From positions 1 to 5,789 of the forward strand of contig JABXJV010000466.1 in NCBI GenBank assembly GCA_013375355.1: DNA of 5,789 nt, written 5' to 3'. This document shows positions 1 to 5,552 of the stretch, in pieces. The DNA is from Candidatus Helarchaeota archaeon (GTDB taxonomy: Archaea > Asgardarchaeota > Lokiarchaeia > Helarchaeales > JABXJV01). Positions within the stretch are counted from its first letter, which is position 1. Each line of letters begins with the position of its first letter. Below the pieces are notes generated by a model. It did not search any database. It saw nothing but the letters and a program-made list of their open reading frames with translations, and was not told where the DNA came from. Made by a program: the position numbers and the translations under genes.

Positions 1-583
1 CAAAAAAACACCCAACTAAATTAAAAATGAAAAAGAAGAATATCGGAGAAGTTATACCATCTACTGAACTTTCTGCGATAGACTCGACTGCCGCAGAAAT
101 CACTTGTTCTTCAGTTAAATCTTTAGGATCACGCCTGACTATCATATTTAGATAGCTTTTTGCTATCGATAATTCCCCATTTTCGATTTCTCTTGCAATT
201 GGGATTGTAGAATCTCTCAAACAACGTATAGCAAATGAAGATTTAAAAAATACTGCAATAACTAAAACATAAATCAAAATCCCATAAATCTCTAAATATT
301 CAATAAGAAATTTCTTTATCAGCCAAAAACCGATTCCAAGAGGAGCCAAAAATATAATGAGAGAAAGAAAAGTTATTAAAAACCCTTTCAATTTATCCCA
401 TTTAGGAGTATTAGGTGATTTACTTTTTAATTTTGATTTTAAAGAATTAATTAGTTTCCCAATCCATATAACTGGATGCAATCGACTGGGAGGATCTCCC
501 AGTATTAAATCAAAAATAAGAGCACTTAATAGAATTATTAAATGAAAAATAAAGAAGTCAAACAGAAATTTGAAAAAATCCAC
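1..583 (-). CDS. cbiB: CbiB, adenosylcobinamide-phosphate synthase (partial, C-terminus outside window)
   Basis: This membrane enzyme joins adenosylcobyric acid to aminopropanol (phosphate) late in cobalamin synthesis. I translated the minus strand by hand: about 194 codons stay open from a GTG at 583-581 to the window edge, against about 300 residues for the family. Family signatures are DLILGDP (residues 25-31), HPV with IG just after (36-42), RRDP (150-153) and AAVESIAESSVDG followed by SP (164-180). Hydrophobic stretches near residues 11-28, 68-89, 99-118 and from 181 fit a multi-pass membrane protein. GTG is chosen because an in-frame TAA lies four codons upstream (595-593), the motif spacing fits the family, and a weak AAGGGA precedes it. 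It lies 54 bases downstream of the CobD-like gene on the same strand, so the two probably form an operon. The family call is secure; the exact start is less so. Confidence 0.93.
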   Translation of the reverse strand, partial: MDFFKFLFDFFIFHLIILLSALIFDLILGDPPSRLHPVIWIGKLINSLKSKLKSKSPNTPKWDKLKGFLITFLSLIIFLAPLGIGFWLIKKFLIEYLEIYGILIYVLVIAVFFKSSFAIRCLRDSTIPIAREIENGELSIAKSYLNMIVRRDPKDLTEEQVISAAVESIAESSVDGITSPIFFFFIFNLVGCFF

Positions 584-588
584 TTTAA

Positions 589-594
589 TCCCTT
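589..594 (-). promoter_or_regulatory. weak ribosome binding site for cbiB
   Basis: On the minus strand, AAGGGA lies five bases before the proposed GTG start of cbiB. It is a modest match to a Shine-Dalgarno site and supports the GTG over the non-standard codons around it. Confidence 0.35.
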
Positions 595-637
595 AAAAAC
601 TCTTATTCATTAATAAATTTAATTATTTTACTTTTGT

Positions 638-1771
638 TTAACCTTCCTCATCTAAAATTTTTCTTATAATATTAATTAATTTTTCATTATCTGCTCGCTT
701 TTTTATACCAATCCTAAAAAATGAATTATCTAGACCCTTAAAACTACCACAATTTCTTACCATAATTCTGTTTTGCATTAATTTTTCTTCAAAAACCCTA
801 GGTTCTATTTCAGGATTTAATTGAAATAAAATATAACTGGTGGCTGATGGAAATACTCTTATATTTTTAAAATTTTTTAAAGAATTCAATAAATATTCTC
901 TTTCTTTATTCATTATTTTTAATGTATTTTGGATATAATTTTGATCTCTTAAAGAATTTATAGCCCCAATCTGAGCTAAGCAATTTACATTCCACGATAA
1001 TATTCCTTTCATTAGTAGTTTAATAATTTCTTTATTAGCTAATCCATAACCAATTCTGAGTCCTGTTAGAGCAAAAAATTTTGTAAAACTACGGAAAACA
1101 ATCAAATTAGGATGATTATTTATCTGAATAACAAGAGATGATTTAGAATCACAAAAATCTATGAATGCTTCATCAACTAAAACAAAAATCTTATTTTTAT
1201 TTGCATATTCAATAATCTCCTTTAATAATTTAGGATTTTCAAGACGAGCTGTGGGATTATTGGGATTGCATAAATAAATAACTCTAATATTTGGACTAAT
1301 AGACTCTATCAACTTATCCATACAAAAATTTTCTTGTGCTTTTAGAAAATGAAACATTGGGCGTCCTCCAAATTTCTCGACAGCCCAACTATATTCTCCA
1401 TAAGTCGGAACTGGTATTAAAACCTCATTATTTGGTCGTATAAGAACTTCTGCTGTTAAATTGATTAATTCAGTAAGACCGGAACAAACAATAACTGATT
1501 CTGGAGAAATTTGTTTATTGAAGAAAATTGAAATTTCTTCACGTAATAATTGTGAAGTTGTTTCTGGATAATATGAAATTTGCCATAAATTGTTTTGAAT
1601 GGCATTTAGGGCTTCTTTAGAAGGTCCTAAAGGGTTAATATTAGTGCTAAAATCAATTAAATCTTTCCATTCAATCAAAGTCTTAGAATATTTTTCAAAA
1701 ATATTTCCACCATGTAATGGACGTTCTAAATCCCGGATATTAGGGTTACAAAACTTGTATATAAATTCCAA
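638..1771 (-). CDS. cobD: CobD-like L-threonine-O-3-phosphate decarboxylase (PLP-dependent)
   Basis: The likely reaction is decarboxylation of L-threonine phosphate to (R)-1-amino-2-propanol phosphate, the substrate of CbiB. At 377 residues it has the usual length of the CobD/HisC branch of fold-type I aminotransferases. PLHGGN (18-23) and DFSTNINPLGP (40-50) are the N-terminal signature that separates CobD from plain HisC. Other motifs are CNPNNPT (168-174), VDEAF (199-203), the PLP-lysine motif SFTKFFALTGLRIGY with Lys231 and Arg239, and a C-terminal FFRIG with Arg353, expected to bind the substrate carboxylate. It lacks the cysteine-rich C-terminal extension reported for some methanogen CobD proteins. 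The start is a TTG at 1771-1769, since TGA lies three codons upstream in frame. An out-of-frame ATG at 1781-1779 sits next to a good AGGAG, so the start is uncertain. Histidinol-phosphate aminotransferase is the alternative, but the HGGN motif and the cbiB neighbour favour CobD. Confidence 0.88.
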   Translation of the reverse strand: MEFIYKFCNPNIRDLERPLHGGNIFEKYSKTLIEWKDLIDFSTNINPLGPSKEALNAIQNNLWQISYYPETTSQLLREEISIFFNKQISPESVIVCSGLTELINLTAEVLIRPNNEVLIPVPTYGEYSWAVEKFGGRPMFHFLKAQENFCMDKLIESISPNIRVIYLCNPNNPTARLENPKLLKEIIEYANKNKIFVLVDEAFIDFCDSKSSLVIQINNHPNLIVFRSFTKFFALTGLRIGYGLANKEIIKLLMKGILSWNVNCLAQIGAINSLRDQNYIQNTLKIMNKEREYLLNSLKNFKNIRVFPSATSYILFQLNPEIEPRVFEEKLMQNRIMVRNCGSFKGLDNSFFRIGIKKRADNEKLINIIRKILDEEG

Positions 1772-1828
1772 TTTTTCTCATAACTCCTAAATATAAAATT
1801 AATAAATAACAGTTTTACAACTTTTTTT
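1772..1828. promoter_or_regulatory. divergent promoter region between cobD and cbiX
   Basis: These 57 bases separate the two divergent B12 transcription units. An AT box at 1789-1800 (AAATATAAAATT, reading TATA-like on both strands) lies about 25-30 bases from both gene starts. That is the expected spacing for an archaeal TATA box giving leaderless or nearly leaderless mRNAs in both directions. The plus-strand gene has no Shine-Dalgarno site, only a T-run before its ATG. On the minus strand AGGAG (1788-1784) lies 12 bases before the TTG start of cobD. No operator or cobalamin riboswitch can be recognised, and the gap is too short for one. One shared box is inferred; two overlapping promoters are equally possible. 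Confidence 0.45.
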
Positions 1829-2227
1829 ATGAAAAAAAATGTTAAAGTAATACTTCTTGGACATGGCAGTTCATTACCTTATGCGCAAGAAAATTTTAAA
1901 AAATTAAAGGAATTAATTGCTTCAGACTATTCAACTTATGATATAGATTTTGCTTTTATGATCGATGGAAAAGAAGCACTTAATAAAAAAATTTATTCCA
2001 ATTTAGGTAAAAATATTGAAAAAATAATTGTAATTCCTGTATTTTTATCGCATGGTGTTCATACTAAAGAAGACATTCCAAAAATGCTTGGTTTAGAATC
2101 CGAAAATTTAAAAAATATAAATTTTCAAGGGAAGACAATTAAATTAATTTATGCAGAGACTTTAGGAATAGATTCAAGAATTGTAGAAATTGTAAAGGAT
2201 CGTATTCAAGCTGTAATTGATTTGTAA
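1829..2227 (+). CDS. cbiX: CbiX short form, sirohydrochlorin cobaltochelatase
   Basis: The protein should insert Co2+ into sirohydrochlorin, the entry step of the oxygen-independent cobalamin pathway, in the cytoplasm. At 132 residues it is the small archaeal single-domain form (CbiXS), which works as a dimer. The LLGHGSS motif (residues 9-15) supplies metal-binding His12. The second motif, PVFLSHGVHTKEDIP (70-84), supplies His78 at the conserved position, with an extra His75. The ATG at 1829 has no Shine-Dalgarno site and probably belongs to a leaderless or short-leader transcript. It is followed after 25 bases by the precorrin-2 dehydrogenase that makes its substrate, and lies head-to-head with cobD. 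The same family contains CfbA, the nickel chelatase of coenzyme F430 synthesis, and some archaeal members handle more than one metal. The B12 neighbours favour cobalt here, but the sequence alone does not fix the metal. Confidence 0.9.
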   Translation: MKKNVKVILLGHGSSLPYAQENFKKLKELIASDYSTYDIDFAFMIDGKEALNKKIYSNLGKNIEKIIVIPVFLSHGVHTKEDIPKMLGLESENLKNINFQGKTIKLIYAETLGIDSRIVEIVKDRIQAVIDL

Positions 2228-2252
2228 AGTGATTTAACTGTTACCTGTTATT

Positions 2253-2894
2253 TTGAATATAAAAAATAAGAAGATCTTAGTTATTGGAGGAGGAAAGGTA
2301 AGTGAGCGCCGTATTAAAAAATTTATTGACGGAGGGGGCAAAGTTACAATAATAAGTGAATCATTTACTCAAATTATCAAGGATTTACACAAAGAAGATA
2401 AAATTAACCTGATTTATGAGAAGGTTACTGAAAAGAATATCGAGAAATGGCTTAAAGATACTTATTTAATCTCTATTGCTACTGACGATTTTGAATTGAA
2501 CCAAAGAATTGCAGATATTGCAAAATCTATGGGGATACTGGTAAATATCGCACAAAAATATCAAATGTCGGATATCATTATTCCCGCTCATTTTCAAAAA
2601 GATGATATTTTAATTGCAGTCTCTACTAAAGGAAAAAGTCCTAGGTTAGCAAGGCAATTAAAAAATAAAATACATGATTTAATATCTGATGAAGATATAT
2701 TATGGTTAAAGGTCCAAAATTATGCACGAAATAAGATTTTAACCATTCTAAAAAACCAAAACGAAAGAGAAGACTTTCTCAAGAATTTAGAAAAAAACAA
2801 AAATCTGAAAACATTTATCTCTAAAAATAAATTAGATGAGGCATTAGAAGAAGTTAACAGGCTTGTTTCCAAAATAATTAAAGAGAAAAAATAA
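2253..2894 (+). CDS. sirC: precorrin-2 dehydrogenase (SirC / Met8p / CysG N-terminal type)
   Basis: This NAD-dependent enzyme oxidises precorrin-2 to sirohydrochlorin, feeding CbiX and also siroheme or haem branches. The 213 residues cover the stand-alone archaeal/Bacillus form without the CysG methyltransferase domain. An N-terminal Rossmann motif reads ILVIGGGKVSERR (8-20). ATDD (76-79) holds the conserved acidic residues linked to catalysis in CysG and Met8p, with N98 in the next strand. The family signature follows: SDIIIPAHF (106-114), then IAVSTKGKSPRLARQL (121-136). Residues 137-213 form a lysine-rich helical tail. Some relatives are bifunctional ferrochelatases, but the adjacent CbiX makes that unnecessary for cobalt. 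The start is a TTG at 2253 because TAA lies in frame at 2235-2237 and TTG sits just before the Rossmann strand. There is no clear Shine-Dalgarno site, and the 25-base gap to cbiX suggests one transcript. Confidence 0.9.
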   Translation: MNIKNKKILVIGGGKVSERRIKKFIDGGGKVTIISESFTQIIKDLHKEDKINLIYEKVTEKNIEKWLKDTYLISIATDDFELNQRIADIAKSMGILVNIAQKYQMSDIIIPAHFQKDDILIAVSTKGKSPRLARQLKNKIHDLISDEDILWLKVQNYARNKILTILKNQNEREDFLKNLEKNKNLKTFISKNKLDEALEEVNRLVSKIIKEKK

Positions 2895-2936
2895 TTTAAA
2901 ATTTTAATTCATTTATTTTCCTTCATTAGATGGAAA

Positions 2937-3791
2937 TTGGTTATTGAAGTGAAGAGTTCTTTTAAAAAAAGGCTTCGAGAAGCATTAAAAGGGATCTTAA
3001 ACGAAATTGAGATAAAATTCCTTCCTTCGGGTTTCCAACAAATTGGTACAATTGTTATATTAAACCTTAAGAATCAATTATGGAATAGAAAAGATGTTAT
3101 CGCTGAAGCTGTTCAAAATATTGTTTCGAATTGCGATGCAGTTTGTCTCAACAAAGGTGCAATATACAGTCAATTTCGAACTCCACAAATTGAATTAGTC
3201 ATAGGAGAATCAACTGAAACGATTCATAAAGAACATGGAACCTTGTATAAACTGGATGTAAGTAAAATAATGTTTGCTAAAGGTAATATAAATGAGCGAA
3301 AAAGATATCCGAAATTAGTGAAAAATGAAATTATTTTTGATTTTTTTTCAGGAGTAGGCTATTTTTGCCTAAACATTGCAAGATTGGCTAATCCAAAAAG
3401 GATTTATGCATTTGAAATGAATCCAATTGCATATCATTATTTAGTTGAAAATATTAAAATAAACAAAGTCTCGGATAAAATTAAACCAATTTTGGGAGAT
3501 TGTAAGACTGAGGCCTTAAAAATCAAAGAGAAAGCAGATAGAATAATTATGGGATTATTACCCTCCCCTAAGGATGCTTTACCTACAGCCTTTCAGGTTA
3601 TAAATCCGAAAAAAAGTATAATTCATTATGAAGGGCTTTTAAATGATTCCGATCCTCCCGAAAAATTATTAGAAGATGTTTCTATAATTGGTAAAGAATT
3701 TAATAAAAAAACTAAATTAGAACATGTTGAATTTATAAAATCCTATCGCCCCCACGTAAATCATGTTTGTCTTGATATCCTTGTTAATTAA
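2937..3791 (+). CDS. taw2: Taw2-like tRNA wybutosine-synthesising enzyme (TYW2/Trm5 family)
   Basis: The predicted role is transfer of the 3-amino-3-carboxypropyl group of S-adenosylmethionine to the tricyclic guanosine at position 37 of tRNA-Phe, in wyosine-type modification. The 284 residues match archaeal Taw2. An N-terminal part (1-90) has LPSGFQQIGTI (29-39). A linker of Trm5/TYW2 type runs from HGTLYKLDV (100-108) through FAKGNINERKR (113-123). The class I Rossmann core has motif I FDFFSGVGYF (134-143), acidic Glu160 in AFEMNP, GD (187-188), RIIMGLLPSP (202-211) and the C-terminal SYRPHVNHVCLDI (269-281). The GLLPSP motif resembles the GLIPSS of TYW2 rather than the NLP of the methyltransferase Trm5, hence Taw2. 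The start is TTG at 2937; GTG at 2949 is possible, and an out-of-frame ATG lies at 2930. It follows sirC by 42 bases, so co-transcription is plausible without any functional link. Confidence 0.85.
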   Translation: MVIEVKSSFKKRLREALKGILNEIEIKFLPSGFQQIGTIVILNLKNQLWNRKDVIAEAVQNIVSNCDAVCLNKGAIYSQFRTPQIELVIGESTETIHKEHGTLYKLDVSKIMFAKGNINERKRYPKLVKNEIIFDFFSGVGYFCLNIARLANPKRIYAFEMNPIAYHYLVENIKINKVSDKIKPILGDCKTEALKIKEKADRIIMGLLPSPKDALPTAFQVINPKKSIIHYEGLLNDSDPPEKLLEDVSIIGKEFNKKTKLEHVEFIKSYRPHVNHVCLDILVN

Positions 3792-3816
3792 AAAAAGGGG
3801 AGCTGGCTGTACCCCT
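3790..3816 (-). terminator. possible minus-strand hairpin terminator with T-run
   Basis: On the minus strand AGGGG (3816-3812) can pair with CCCCT (3800-3796) across an 11-base loop, and the stem runs directly into seven T residues (3796-3790). This has the form of an intrinsic terminator for a transcript coming from the right. Read on the plus strand it has no T-run after the stem, so it would not end the taw2 mRNA. Archaea often need only the T-run. No minus-strand gene is recognised upstream of it, which is why the adjoining stretch deserves attention. Confidence 0.35.
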
Positions 3817-4030
3817 AAACACTAACTCCTACCTTCACTGTTAGACATTAGTCCAATCCTCTGGCAAGTTCTCTCATGTAGGGATTACCACCAGCTTTAA
3901 GGAAACTACTTGTATTCCACCTGGGTAAGCTGACTTCATTTCATCTCTAGGCAATCACCATTATCATCAAGAAGAGCCCATCTATGGATTAGTAGTAGTT
4001 TCTGTCCGGATGTACTTCTTTTTTTGCACC
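3817..4030. other. gene-free, G+C-richer stretch with inverted repeats (possible structured RNA or gene remnant)
   Basis: No intact gene is seen here. By hand count 74 of 180 bases (41%) are G or C in 3841-4020, against about 22% in sampled B12-gene lines. Inverted repeats include GAAACTACT (3902-3910) with AGTAGTTTC (3994-4002), CAGCTT (3892-3897) with AAGCTG (3927-3932), AAGAAG (3969-3974) with CTTCTT (4015-4020), CTAAC (3822-3826) with GTTAG (3840-3844), and AGCTGG (3801-3806, inside the hairpin) with CCAGCT (3891-3896). The ends are T-runs in both directions: 4019-4025 on the plus strand, and 3796-3790 on the minus strand. I looked for RNase P, SRP RNA and tRNA signatures and found none. 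On the minus strand protein-like peptides occur in three different frames, including KAGGNPYMRELARGLD before a TAA (3898-3848), which would fit a frameshifted gene remnant. Strand and nature are undecided. Confidence 0.35.
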
Positions 4031-4268
4031 AAATATCATCATTTTTTCAATTGGTCCTCGATAAAGAAGATTATTCCTTCATCCAAATATAATATTTGAT
4101 TAATTGGATAAAAATTTTTCTAACTGGATTTAATTTTTGATATATTTTTTAAAGATGTCTTCCCATTTCCTTGACTTGATATATTTGAAATATGACAAAA
4201 AAAATTAAAATTTCAAAAAAGTATTGAAAAACATTAGTAAATAAAAAATAATTTTGAGTTGATTAACT
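4031..4268 (+). promoter_or_regulatory. A+T-rich upstream region of the hydratase operon
   Basis: This stretch before the first hydratase gene has no plausible open frame. It holds a 15-base palindrome, CAAATAT-A-ATATTTG (4084-4098), set within wider arms ATCCAA (4081-4086) and TTGGAT (4104-4109). An 11-base direct repeat TTGATATATTT occurs at 4137-4147 and 4176-4186, the second copy running into another small palindrome, ATATTT-G-AAATAT (4181-4193). An AT box near 4239-4247 (AAATAAAAA) lies about 25 bases before the ATG at 4269, the right place for an archaeal TATA box giving a leaderless mRNA. The repeats may be operators, but such motifs also arise by chance in A+T-rich DNA. Confidence 0.35.
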
Positions 4269-4739
4269 ATGTCGGGATTAATTGGTCAAACTTTGAAAGG
4301 AACTAAATTTAAAATCAAGAAGAAAAAATTACTTGCGTTTGCAAAAAGCATTGGAGCTACACAACCTGAATATTTTGGAGATGATCCGATAGCACATCCA
4401 GCTTATGCGAATGCATACGTTTTTCCAGCCCTTGGAGGCGCTGGAAGTGCAAAAAATGAAGATGGATCGAGTATTATTACGAATCCATTAGCAATTCTAC
4501 ATGGAGGACAAGTGTATTCTTTTCCCAAAGGTGCTCCACCTCTTAAGGATGGGGATAAAGTAGAAACTGTTCCGAGTATAAAAAGCATTGAAGTAAAATC
4601 AAATGGAATGCTTGTTATGGCTTTAGAAGCTATATCCAAAGTTGTAGTAAGTAGTGATGAATCAAAAATTGGTAAGACTGTATGCATTTCTGAAATCGGA
4701 GTAGTTTGTCAAAAAGGAGGATTCAACCTTAAAGATTAG
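4269..4739 (+). CDS. MaoC-N / HadA-like hot-dog protein, putative non-catalytic dehydratase subunit
   Basis: This 156-residue protein matches the N-terminal MaoC dehydratase fold (FAS1-type or HadA-like). In two-part hydratases this half binds the acyl tail while a partner carries catalysis. Residues 1-45 hold the start of the fold and the helix FAKSIGATQPEYFGDD (24-39), which occupies the place of the catalytic GD-x-NP-x-H segment but lacks it. PAYANAYVFPALGG follows (44-57). ILHGGQVYSFPKGAPPLKDGDKVE (75-98) is the conserved central strand with the HGGQ motif, and the remaining strands reach residue 150. The ATG at 4269 has no Shine-Dalgarno site and likely starts a leaderless mRNA. The stop overlaps the ribosome site of the next gene, a catalytic MaoC protein, so the two probably form a heteromer like mycobacterial HadAB. 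The acyl substrate, and whether it works in oxidation or synthesis, cannot be read from the sequence. Confidence 0.8.
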   Translation: MSGLIGQTLKGTKFKIKKKKLLAFAKSIGATQPEYFGDDPIAHPAYANAYVFPALGGAGSAKNEDGSSIITNPLAILHGGQVYSFPKGAPPLKDGDKVETVPSIKSIEVKSNGMLVMALEAISKVVVSSDESKIGKTVCISEIGVVCQKGGFNLKD

Positions 4740-4742
4740 GAG
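4739..4742 (+). promoter_or_regulatory. Shine-Dalgarno site overlapping the upstream stop codon
   Basis: GGAG begins on the last base of the TAG stop of the HadA-like gene and lies eight bases before the ATG at 4751. It is the clearest ribosome site of the window, fixes the start of the downstream gene, and implies translational coupling of the two hydratase subunits. Confidence 0.75.
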
Positions 4743-4750
4743 ATGATATT

Positions 4751-5434
4751 ATGGTAAATTGGGATGAACTTAAAGAAGGAGAAATTGGAACTTCGATGAC
4801 ATACGGACCTTTAATGAGAGCAGAATTTAAGGTTTATGCAGATGCTGGAGGAGATCAGAATCCTATTCATCAGGACGAATTTGCCGGCTTATTCAATAAA
4901 GGCGTAATAGCACATGGATTATATACTCATGCGATGATTGGAAAAATGTTAGTTGACTGGATCGGTGCCGAAAATGTAAGGAAGTATGGCGGTAGAATGA
5001 CTGGTATGACCAGACCAGGAGATATTGTAATTTTTAAGGCCATTATTAAAAAGAAGTATGAAAAAGATGGTGAAAAACTGGTTGATTTAGATATAATCAT
5101 CACAACAAAAACCTATTACTTAAGGGGTAGAGCAAAATCCAATATGAGTGATGAAGAAGTCTTGAAGGCATTAGCTGATACACCAATTAAAATTAATATT
5201 GATTTTACAGCAACCGGTGAAAAGAAACATGAATTAGTATTTGAACCAAAAGGTATTGAAGTCCGTCGGAAAGATTTAATGGCAGACGAACCTCTTGTTC
5301 GGGACTGGATTAGGGTAAAAAAGGACGTAATAACTGCGGAATTTGTAGGTAAAAAAAAGGGTGAAAAATTCAAATTTGGAATAGTAAGGAATAGAAATTC
5401 GATAGTTGGAACTGGTATAGTAGCTATAAAATAA
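4751..5434 (+). CDS. MaoC-like (R)-specific hydratase/dehydratase, catalytic subunit with C-terminal extension
   Basis: The N-terminal part (1-130) is a MaoC / hydratase-2 hot-dog domain that reversibly adds or removes water on 3-hydroxyacyl thioesters. The catalytic segment YADAGGDQNPIH (29-40) supplies the Asp35-His40 pair, followed by GVIAHGLYTHAMIG (51-64) and RPGD (88-91). These positions are conserved across (R)-hydratases and HadB. The domain ends around GRAKSNM (126-132). Residues 131-227, about 97 residues, have no match I recognise; typical stand-alone MaoC or HadB proteins stop near 140-150 residues. The extension has no obvious membrane segment or cysteine motif and is rich in Lys, Glu and beta-type residues. 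The start is fixed by a GGAG eight bases upstream. It is the likely catalytic partner of the preceding HadA-like protein. A T-run terminator follows. Roles could be fatty-acid or branched-acid oxidation, lipid synthesis, or another CoA pathway. Confidence 0.85.
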   Translation: MVNWDELKEGEIGTSMTYGPLMRAEFKVYADAGGDQNPIHQDEFAGLFNKGVIAHGLYTHAMIGKMLVDWIGAENVRKYGGRMTGMTRPGDIVIFKAIIKKKYEKDGEKLVDLDIIITTKTYYLRGRAKSNMSDEEVLKALADTPIKINIDFTATGEKKHELVFEPKGIEVRRKDLMADEPLVRDWIRVKKDVITAEFVGKKKGEKFKFGIVRNRNSIVGTGIVAIK

Positions 5435-5453
5435 TAAAATTTTCTTTATATTC

Positions 5454-5474
5454 TTTTTTTTTAATTTTTTTTTT
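5454..5474 (+). terminator. T-run terminator after the hydratase pair
   Basis: Nine T residues (5454-5462), two A, then ten T residues (5465-5474) lie 19-40 bases after the TAA of the catalytic hydratase gene. Long T-runs without a stable hairpin are the usual archaeal transcription end signal. It suggests that the third hydratase gene, starting at 5553, has its own promoter. The rest of the gap (5475-5552) is A+T-rich with no gene and no strong site that I can identify. Confidence 0.65.
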
Positions 5475-5552
5475 AGAAATTCAAAAATTTTTATAACTTT
5501 ACTCATTCTATTTAATTTCAAACAAATCTAATATTTTTAAAGAGTTGGTTTT

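Noticed and set aside
357..545. 62-codon plus-strand open frame
   Set aside because: It lies antisense to cbiB, whose minus-strand translation carries clear family motifs; the peptide itself resembles nothing.
1599..1790. 63-codon plus-strand open frame over the cobD start
   Set aside because: It is the complement of the conserved N-terminal part of cobD (HGGN and NINPLG motifs) and has no features of its own.
3796..4030. RNase P RNA or SRP RNA
   Set aside because: ACAGAAA appears on the minus strand, but GAGGAAAGTCC-type and AGATGAATG-type RNase P elements in proper order are missing, and no SRP domain IV loop sequence is seen.
3929..4099. Plus-strand open stretch of 56 codons after taw2
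   Set aside because: It has no start codon until late, no Shine-Dalgarno site, and an A+T-rich, histidine- and phenylalanine-rich translation without a recognisable motif.
4403..4687. 94-codon minus-strand open frame
   Set aside because: It is a shadow of the HadA-like gene; the plus-strand frame has the family motifs and the coupled layout.
5116..5521. Two minus-strand open frames of 85 and 81 codons
   Set aside because: Both overlap the catalytic hydratase gene and the T-run terminator; the lysine- and phenylalanine-rich peptides come from A+T-rich sequence.
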